A stretch of DNA of 12,627 nt from JAJPJX01 sp964568355. Lineage in GTDB: Bacteria > Acidobacteriota > Terriglobia > Bryobacterales > Bryobacteraceae. The stretch spans positions 1 to 12,627 of the forward strand of contig CAZMRK010000506.1 of NCBI GenBank assembly GCA_964568355.1. Reading direction: 5' to 3'. Made by a program: the position numbers and the translations under genes. A model generated the notes under the pieces. The model did not search any database and was not told the origin of the DNA. It worked only from the letters and a program-made list of their open reading frames with translations. Below, piece after piece: positions 7,689-12,627 of this stretch. The stretch's first letter is position 1. Each line of letters opens with the position of its first letter.

Positions 7689-8903
7689 CTAGAGCATCAG
7701 CAAAGCAGGATCCTCGAGCAGTTCCTTGATCCTGCCCAGGAACCGTGCACCCGCCACGCCGTCCAGAATGCGGTGATCGATGGAGGCGGTAAGCAGGAGC
7801 GTGTCCCGTGCCGCCAGCGAATCCTTCCACACCACCGGCCGCTTGGCGATCCGGCCGGTTGCGACGATCACGCTTTGGGGCGGATTCAAAATCGCCTGAA
7901 ACCAGTCGACCCCATAGGCCCCCAGGTTCGAAAGCGTCGCACTGCCGCCTTCCATCTCCGGCAGGGTCAGCTTTCCTGCCCGCGCCTTCTCTGCCAACGC
8001 GATCCGCTCCCGCGCGATGCCGAGCATCGCTAGACGGTCGGCATTCCGAATAACAGGCGCCAGCAGCAATTCGTCCGCCTGTACCGCAAACGCTACGTCA
8101 ATGGATTGCCGCGCGAGAATCTTTCCGTCCTGCCAGAATCGATTGATGCCCGGCTGTTCGGCCAGTGCCCGTGCAATCGCCTTCAGAAAGAAGTCCGTAT
8201 AGGTGACCTTCACTCCATCCTTCTGCGCCGGTCCGGACACCTTCTCCCGCAGGCTGACAAGTTCGGCGGCATCCACTTCCATCCCCAGGTAGAAATGTGG
8301 AGCGCTCCGGAAGCTCGAAGCCACGCGCTCCGCCAGAGCGGCCCGCCCGGGCGATGTGGGATTTTCGTGAGGCACGGCGGAACCGTTTGTGGCAGCCGTC
8401 GTGCCGCGCGCCGCGTACACCCGCTCCACGTCTTCCACGGAAATCCTCAACCCCCGAGCCGGTACTAACCCTTCCAGGTCCACGCCGAGCTCTTTTGCCA
8501 GCCTCCGCGCGCGCGGGCTCACCGGATACTGCGGCCCACCGCCCTCTGCTACCGGCCCGCTGACCGCCGCCGCGTGCCTCGCCTCCGGACGGCTGACCGT
8601 CGCCGCGCCAAGCTCCGCTGCTGTCGCTTCGAATGGAGCCGCCTGCACGGCCGCAACTTCCTCCGGCTGGTCCACCACGATTGCAATCACGGTCCCCACC
8701 GGAACTACCTGCTTCGGTTCGGTAATCTCCGCTGCGACGTATCCCGAAACCGTCGCCTCTACCTCCATCTCCACCTTGTCCGTCTCTACTGTGAACAGGG
8801 CCTCGCCCTTTTCAATGCGGTCGCCAGGCTGCTTCAACCAGGCGGAGACGGAACCTTCGGTCATGGTCAGGCCGAGTTGTGGCATCACGACATCGTGTTT
8901 CAT
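7689..8903 (-). CDS. Dihydrolipoamide acyltransferase, E2 of a 2-oxo acid dehydrogenase complex
   Basis: A 404-aa E2 core enzyme that takes the acyl group from E1 on its lipoyl arm and passes it to CoA. Parts in order: one lipoyl domain (1-78) with the lipoylated Lys43 in ETDKVE; an Ala/Pro/Glu-rich linker (79-124); a peripheral subunit-binding domain (about 126-164, starting VSPRARRLAKELGVDL); a second linker; and the catalytic acyltransferase domain (about 185-404) ending in the active-site motif DHRILDG (His377, Asp381). The subunit-binding domain has VPARGLRI where the usual loop is of the GTGPGGRI type. Start at 8903, 9 nt after the E1-beta stop, with only a weak ribosome site, so translational coupling is likely. 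Last gene of the five-gene operon. Acetoin, pyruvate or branched-chain type cannot be decided from the sequence alone. Confidence 0.92.
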   Translation of the reverse strand: MKHDVVMPQLGLTMTEGSVSAWLKQPGDRIEKGEALFTVETDKVEMEVEATVSGYVAAEITEPKQVVPVGTVIAIVVDQPEEVAAVQAAPFEATAAELGAATVSRPEARHAAAVSGPVAEGGGPQYPVSPRARRLAKELGVDLEGLVPARGLRISVEDVERVYAARGTTAATNGSAVPHENPTSPGRAALAERVASSFRSAPHFYLGMEVDAAELVSLREKVSGPAQKDGVKVTYTDFFLKAIARALAEQPGINRFWQDGKILARQSIDVAFAVQADELLLAPVIRNADRLAMLGIARERIALAEKARAGKLTLPEMEGGSATLSNLGAYGVDWFQAILNPPQSVIVATGRIAKRPVVWKDSLAARDTLLLTASIDHRILDGVAGARFLGRIKELLEDPALLML

Positions 8904-8912
8904 GGTGCACCG

Positions 8913-9896
8913 TTAGGAGTTCATCCAATCTCGGATCTCGGATACCACGCGGTCAACACCTGGCAGAATCTCATTTTCCAACTTGGGGCTGAACGCATTG
9001 GGCGCCGGTCGCGCGCAGATTCGCTTGGGAGGCGCGTCCAGGCTGTCAAAGCACTCCTCGCACGCCAGTGCGACAACCTCACCGGAAAACCCGCACGAGA
9101 GGTGTGCCTCATCCACCACCGCCACCCGCCCGGTTTTGCGAATCGAATCCGCAATGGTTGCCCGGTCGAGCGGAGCGATCGTCCGCGGATCGATCACTTC
9201 CAGGGAGATGTCTTCCTGCTCCAATATCTGCGCCGCTTCGAGCACTACGTATACCATCCGGCTCACCGCCACCACGGTCGCCGTCTTACCCTCCCGGCAG
9301 ATCTTCGCTTTGCCGAACGGCACCACGTACTCCGCCGAAGGGACCTCGCCTTTGATGTTATACAGCGACTTATGCTCAATGAACATCACCGGCCCGTCGT
9401 CGCGCAATGCCGTTTTCATGAGACCTTTCACATCGTAGGGCGTCGAAGGGACCACCACCTTCAATCCGGGAGTGTGCGCGAACCACGCATAGAACGTATG
9501 CGAGTGCTGCACCCCTGCATTGCGTACCGATCCCATAGCCCCGCGGATCATCACGGGCACCTTCAGCTTGCCGTTCGAAAGATACCGCGCATTCGCCGCC
9601 TGCTGGATGATCTGCGTCATCGCCTCGAGCGAGAAATCCAGGAACACGTTGTCGACAATCGCACGGCTGCCCGCCATCGCAGCGCCGATGGCTGCGCCGG
9701 TCTCCGCCAGCTCTATGATCCCCGTGTCGCGCAACCGGTCGTCGCCGAATTCCCCCCACAATCCCTTCGTCTGGCGGAAATTCCCGCCGCGTGGTCCGAT
9801 CCCTTGCCCGATATAAACAATCGTTTCGTCCCGCGCCATTTCTTCCCGCAATGCCTCTGCGCCTGCATCTCCGTACGTGATTTCTCGATGTTCCAT
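8913..9896 (-). CDS. 2-oxo acid dehydrogenase E1 component, beta subunit (transketolase pyrimidine and C-terminal domains)
   Basis: A 327-aa beta subunit of the thiamine-diphosphate E1 heterotetramer that decarboxylates a 2-oxo acid and acylates the E2 lipoyl group. The pyrimidine-binding domain (about 1-180) shows GGNFRQTKGL (37-46), the conserved cofactor Glu at IIE (Glu62) and QHSHTFYAWFAHTPGL (130-145, His131). The C-terminal domain shows DPRTIAPLD (236-244) and VDEAHLSCGFSGE (261-273). Overall flavour is AcoB/PdhB-like, but the usual GEDVG near the N-terminus reads GQGIG (30-34), and the usual GLRP reads GSRA (76-79). GAGGAG is present 11 nt before the start, a longer than normal gap. 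It lies 21 nt after the E1-alpha stop and 9 nt before E2. Natural substrate unknown. Confidence 0.9.
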   Translation of the reverse strand: MEHREITYGDAGAEALREEMARDETIVYIGQGIGPRGGNFRQTKGLWGEFGDDRLRDTGIIELAETGAAIGAAMAGSRAIVDNVFLDFSLEAMTQIIQQAANARYLSNGKLKVPVMIRGAMGSVRNAGVQHSHTFYAWFAHTPGLKVVVPSTPYDVKGLMKTALRDDGPVMFIEHKSLYNIKGEVPSAEYVVPFGKAKICREGKTATVVAVSRMVYVVLEAAQILEQEDISLEVIDPRTIAPLDRATIADSIRKTGRVAVVDEAHLSCGFSGEVVALACEECFDSLDAPPKRICARPAPNAFSPKLENEILPGVDRVVSEIRDWMNS

Positions 9897-9917
9897 ATCA
9901 GATGCGACTCCTCGCTA

Positions 9918-10898
9918 TCAGACGTAATGAAGCGCGGTCTTCGGATCGGGTTCCGGACTCGTCCGGCCGAACTCCACCGCATCCGCGAGCCACTGCTGCG
10001 TTTCCGCATCGATCTCATCGAATTTTTGTTGGAGTGCAGCCTCGCCCGCAATCATGCGTTCCCGCAGCGCTTTGATTGGATCCCGCTTCTTCCAATACTC
10101 AACCTCTTCTTTGGTGCGATAGTTCGTTCCCGGATCGCCCTCGTGATGACCCAGGAAGCGATAGGTTTTGCACTCGATGAGTGTCGGGCCGCCACCCTGC
10201 CGCGCCCGGTCCACGGCGCTCCCCGCGACTTCGTAGATGGCCAGGACGTCGCTTCCGTCCACTGCGATCCCGGGTATCTTGAAGATCGACGCCCTCTCGG
10301 CAATCTCCAGGCTTTTCGTCGCCCGACCGAGAGCCATCTCCGTCGCGTAGAGATTGTTCTCGCACACATACACCACCGGCAGTTCCCAAACCGAGGCCAT
10401 GTTGATGCCTTCGTAAAACGAGCCGCTGTTCGATGCTCCATCTCCGAAAAAACACACCGCCACTTGCCCGCTCTTACGTAACTTCGCGCTCAGAGCCGCC
10501 CCGGCCGACATCGGGATCCCCGAGCCGACAATCCCGTTCGTCCCCATCAAGCCGTAGTCCGGTGCATACATGTGCATGCTCCCGCCGCGGCCGCCCGAGC
10601 ATCCGGTGGCCTTGCCCCAGAGTTCCGCCAGCACTTCCCGCCCGGGAACGCCCTTCGCGAGCGCATGGCCGTGCCCTCGATGAGTGCTCCAGATCAGGTC
10701 CGTGACCTTCAGGCGTGCGCATATCCCGGCAGCCACCGCTTCTTCCCCCACGTACAGGTGAACGAAGCCAGGCAGTACCCCGGACCGGTACAGTTCCTGC
10801 ACCTTTAGCTCGAACTCCCGCAGCCGCACCATAGAGCGATAAAGTTCGAAGCTGATCTGTTTATCGATTTTCAGGTCTGTTGCCGGCAGCACGCTCAC
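9918..10898 (-). CDS. 2-oxo acid dehydrogenase E1 component, alpha subunit (thiamine-diphosphate binding)
   Basis: A 326-aa E1-alpha subunit, closest in flavour to acetoin/pyruvate dehydrogenase alpha (AcoA/PdhA). The thiamine-diphosphate motif is complete: GDGASN (152-157) through ENN (180-182). Other family blocks are HLYVGEEAVAAG (47-58), STHRGHGHALAKG (71-83), GRGGSMHM (103-110), GIVGSGIPMSAGAAL (122-136) and YRFLGHHEGDP (246-256). The start is a GTG at 10898 that overlaps the TGA stop of the VOC gene (GTGA) and is preceded by a very strong AAAGGAGG 8 nt away, so the two genes are translationally linked. With E1-beta and E2 directly downstream it forms E1/E2 of a complete acyl-CoA-forming complex except E3, which is not in this window. 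No AcoX-like gene is present. Confidence 0.92.
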   Translation of the reverse strand: MSVLPATDLKIDKQISFELYRSMVRLREFELKVQELYRSGVLPGFVHLYVGEEAVAAGICARLKVTDLIWSTHRGHGHALAKGVPGREVLAELWGKATGCSGGRGGSMHMYAPDYGLMGTNGIVGSGIPMSAGAALSAKLRKSGQVAVCFFGDGASNSGSFYEGINMASVWELPVVYVCENNLYATEMALGRATKSLEIAERASIFKIPGIAVDGSDVLAIYEVAGSAVDRARQGGGPTLIECKTYRFLGHHEGDPGTNYRTKEEVEYWKKRDPIKALRERMIAGEAALQQKFDEIDAETQQWLADAVEFGRTSPEPDPKTALHYV

Positions 10899-11422
10899 CC
10901 CAGTGCCTCCTTTGGAATCGAAGCTCCATCGCTATTGCCGGGACGATGTCGCAGTTCCACTAGAAATCCCACCAGCTCTTCTGTGTCCAGCAGCGCCCAC
11001 CTGGTCCCGGGCCGGATTCCGTCGCCGTTCTGCAGGATACTGACGCCCTTTTCTTTCAGCCATCCGATCGCCCGGTCCATGTCCTTCGTCTCGAACAGCA
11101 CGTGATGGATCCCGCCGCCTTTTTCATCCAGAAATCGCTTGTACGCGTTATTCTCACCTTCGAGCGGCTGTATCAACTCGAGTTCCAGAGGGCCCACTTG
11201 CGCGAACGCCTGCCGGATCCGAATCGGCTCCTGCCGGCCTCGGAAATAGTACCGGGACTCGGGCCGGTCGGGCCACTCGATAAAATGGAACGGGCCTATG
11301 CCGAACAGACTGCTCAGCAGCTTCGTCGATTGCTCCAGATCGCGAACCACAATCCCGATCTGAACCGCTCGTTCCAGGTTGACTGTTTCCGACACCGTTT
11401 CAGCGGGCAAGGTATCCTCCAT
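10895..11422 (-). CDS. VOC-superfamily (glyoxalase/bleomycin-resistance fold) protein
   Basis: A 175-aa cytoplasmic protein with two betaalphabetabetabeta modules: about 18-86 (starting AVQIGIVVRDLEQS) and about 102-158 (GGGIHHVLFETKDMDRAI). The superfamily includes glyoxalase I, methylmalonyl-CoA epimerase, dioxygenases and non-enzymatic binders. Candidate metal ligands are Gln21, Glu82, His106 and Glu156. The first position, often His, is Gln; a Gln-Glu-His-Glu set is also found in human glyoxalase I, so metal binding is plausible. The ATG at 11422 overlaps the end of the upstream SDR by 23 nt, and its own stop overlaps the E1-alpha GTG start. This tight packing argues that it serves the same pathway, perhaps as an isomerase, epimerase or lyase on the 2-oxo acid or its precursor. 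The exact reaction is unknown. Confidence 0.82.
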   Translation of the reverse strand: MEDTLPAETVSETVNLERAVQIGIVVRDLEQSTKLLSSLFGIGPFHFIEWPDRPESRYYFRGRQEPIRIRQAFAQVGPLELELIQPLEGENNAYKRFLDEKGGGIHHVLFETKDMDRAIGWLKEKGVSILQNGDGIRPGTRWALLDTEELVGFLVELRHRPGNSDGASIPKEALG

Positions 11423-12200
11423 CTACCGGCAGGCAGATCCCGGTAACCATCGACGATGCTCCGGAAGCCAGGAATAGCGCCGGCCCAATAATCTCCCATG
11501 CTTCTCCAACTCTGCCCATCGGAATGTTCTCCTTCCACGTCTGCATCAGCTTCTTCGGATCGAACTGCGGATCGTCCATCACCCCGCGCAGCCCGGGCGT
11601 CAGGAACTGGCACGGCGCGATCGCATTCACTCGGATGCCGCTTGCGGCCCACTCGATTGCCAATTGCCTGGTGAATGCCTCCATACCGCCTTTGCTGGCG
11701 CAGTAAATTGCCACCCCGCGAGGAAAGCCGCCATGCGCCGCAATCGAAGAGATATTGATGATCGAGCCCCGGCCGCTGCGGAGCATCAACCGCCCGGCCT
11801 CCTGGCAGCACAGAAAAGCTCCGCGCAGATTAATATCAATTGCCCAGTCCCAGGTTTCGACCTTTGTTTCTTCGGCGGGTTCGTGCGGCGAAACCCCTGC
11901 GCTGTTCACCAGAATATCCAGCCGTTCGAACCGTTCGGCCGCCTGGCGGAATCCTTCGCGGATTTCCTCTGGCTTACCGACGTCGATGCGCAGCGCCATC
12001 GCTCGCCGGCCCTTCGCCTCCACTTTGGATGCTGTGCATCTGGCCGACTCCAGGTTGACATCTGCCGCCACAATGTCACAGCCGAAGGCTGCGAATCCCG
12101 TGGCGATAGCCTCACCAAAGCCCGATCCGGCGCCAGTGATGAGAGCGACCTGCCCGGTAAGGTCAAAGAGTTGTTGGATCTCCGGTACGCCTGTGGTCAT
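11400..12200 (-). CDS. SDR-family NAD(P)-dependent oxidoreductase (gluconate 5-dehydrogenase/FabG-like)
   Basis: A 266-aa classical SDR, first gene of the E1/E2 operon. It carries the TGAGSGFG cofactor loop (22-29), an acidic residue at the end of the second strand (Asp47, in VAADVN) that usually favours NAD over NADP, NSAG (99-102), and catalytic Ser152, Tyr166 and Lys170 (YCASK). The motif that normally reads APG after the sixth strand is APC here (Cys197). It ends in the usual PVDGGYLAR tail. GGAG lies 6 nt before the ATG. It is clearly distinct from the SDR at 4541-5383, so the locus has two different dehydrogenases. Sugar-alcohol, sugar-acid and 3-oxoacyl reductases share this profile. 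Oxidation of a hydroxy or deoxy-sugar acid to the keto acid used by the downstream complex is the contextual guess. Confidence 0.9.
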   Translation of the reverse strand: MTTGVPEIQQLFDLTGQVALITGAGSGFGEAIATGFAAFGCDIVAADVNLESARCTASKVEAKGRRAMALRIDVGKPEEIREGFRQAAERFERLDILVNSAGVSPHEPAEETKVETWDWAIDINLRGAFLCCQEAGRLMLRSGRGSIINISSIAAHGGFPRGVAIYCASKGGMEAFTRQLAIEWAASGIRVNAIAPCQFLTPGLRGVMDDPQFDPKKLMQTWKENIPMGRVGEAWEIIGPALFLASGASSMVTGICLPVDGGYLAR

Positions 12201-12247
12201 AAAGCGCTCCGCCCCCCGTCAGTGGGAGATTTACTTGACAAGAGCGC

Positions 12248-12277
12248 ATTATACACACATGCCATACGTTTTGTCAT
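12248..12277 (-). promoter_or_regulatory. Sigma-70-type promoter of the SDR-VOC-E1-E2 operon
   Basis: On the minus strand: -35 ATGACA (12272-12277, 5 of 6 matches to TTGACA), an 18-bp spacer, and a perfect -10 TATAAT (12248-12253) preceded by TGTG. Transcription would start near 12241, giving a leader of about 41 nt with GGAG before the ATG at 12200. This is the best promoter in the window. The inverted repeat at 12281-12294 sits 3 bp beyond the -35 box. Confidence 0.65.
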
Positions 12278-12280
12278 CTA

Positions 12281-12294
12281 TTTTGTTAACATAA
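12281..12294. promoter_or_regulatory. Second candidate GntR-type operator (inverted repeat)
   Basis: TTTTGTT/AACATAA pairs at 6 of 7 arm positions and has the same layout as the repeat at 5435-5448; together they suggest TWTTGTY/RACRWWA. It lies just upstream of the -35 box of the SDR-VOC-E1-E2 promoter and 42 bp before the rhaT-like start, so it could control both directions. The region 12201-12336 holds no other gene that I can support. Confidence 0.45.
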
Positions 12295-12336
12295 ACTCAG
12301 TCCGCAAACGCGGGTCAGAAAGGAAATCAAGCCGAA

Positions 12337-12627
12337 ATGTACGCCAACCTCCTGGAGGCGATCGGGCTGATTGTTGGCGCCGCAGTGATCAATGCGGCCT
12401 ATACCCTCCCCATGCGGGCCAATCGGAAGTGGGCTTGGGAGAACTCCTGGTTCGCGTTCTCCGTCCTGGGAGAAGCCGTTGTGCCGACTCTCATCACCCT
12501 CGCCACGGTCCCCGGCCTTTGGGCGATTTACGCCGCCGTCCCCGCGGCCACGCTCCTCAAGATTGCCTGTTTCGGCCTGCTCTGGGGCATCTGCATGGTC
12601 CTGTTCGGCCTCGCCATCCCGATGGTC
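12337..12627 (+). CDS. RhaT-like L-rhamnose/proton symporter family protein (partial, cut by window end)
   Basis: The first 97 codons of an inner-membrane sugar transporter; the frame is open to the last base of the window. Three hydrophobic segments are visible (about 5-25, 38-58 and 72-93). The stretch RKWAWENSWF (30-39) corresponds to the KKWSWETMWS region of E. coli RhaT as I remember it, and the following segments (LGEAVVPTLI, FGLLWGICMVLFG) match the same family layout. RhaT imports L-rhamnose with a proton, but relatives in other phyla may carry other sugars. AAGGA lies 12 nt before the ATG, a slightly long spacing. It is transcribed away from the E1/E2 operon and shares the control region with the inverted repeat at 12281-12294, tying sugar uptake to the rest of the locus. 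Confidence 0.75.
   Translation, partial: MYANLLEAIGLIVGAAVINAAYTLPMRANRKWAWENSWFAFSVLGEAVVPTLITLATVPGLWAIYAAVPAATLLKIACFGLLWGICMVLFGLAIPMV

Noticed and set aside
8574..10481. A 635-codon plus-strand open frame running opposite E2, E1-beta and E1-alpha.
   Set aside because: It is antisense to three genes with complete catalytic motifs, its translation is rich in Arg and His with no recognisable domain, and high GC content makes such long shadow frames common.
12235..12240. Plus-strand TTGACA considered as the -35 box of the rhaT-like gene.
   Set aside because: No acceptable -10 box lies 16-18 bp downstream; the nearby TATACA is only 10 bp away, and the site falls within the minus-strand leader region.

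Overview
The window is about 12.6 kb of GC-rich bacterial chromosome (near 60% GC by eye). It reads as one catabolic locus for a sugar or sugar-derived acid. Gene style, the secreted multi-domain GH36-like glycosidase, the DUF6786-like protein and the RhaT-type transporter suggest a soil Acidobacteriota of the Bryobacterales/Solibacter type. That taxonomic call is an inference from protein flavour, not a search. I see no tRNA, rRNA, CRISPR array, insertion sequence or phage gene.

Layout. (1) On the minus strand, 5383 down to 6, three closely spaced genes: a short-chain dehydrogenase/reductase (SDR), a DUF6786-like mutarotase-fold protein, and a secreted GH36-type glycosidase of about 1145 aa. 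(2) On the plus strand, 5589 to 7657, a GntR/FCD regulator followed by an MFS transporter of the anion:cation symporter type. These are divergent from (1) across a roughly 200-bp control region. (3) On the minus strand, 12200 down to 7689, a compact five-gene unit: a second SDR, a VOC (glyoxalase-fold) protein, then E1-alpha, E1-beta and E2 of a 2-oxo acid dehydrogenase complex. It converges with the MFS gene. (4) On the plus strand from 12337, the first 97 codons of a RhaT-like sugar/proton symporter, cut by the window edge and divergent from (3).

How it may work together (inference). The secreted glycosidase releases a sugar from a plant or microbial glycan. The RhaT-like and MFS carriers import the sugar and/or its acid. 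The DUF6786-like protein may act on the sugar ring, and the two SDRs oxidise hydroxyls. A 2-oxo acid made from it is then oxidatively decarboxylated to an acyl-CoA by the E1/E2 complex, with the VOC protein as an isomerase, lyase or epimerase. No E3, dehydratase, lactonase or aldolase lies in the window, so the pathway is incomplete here and the substrate is unknown.

Regulation. The two minus-strand operons each have a recognisable sigma-70-type promoter. Next to each -35 box is a 14-bp inverted repeat of the same type (TATTGTC/GACGATA at 5435-5448 and TTTTGTT/AACATAA at 12281-12294). This resembles FadR/VanR-type GntR operators and suggests that the GntR protein encoded in the middle controls both ends of the locus.
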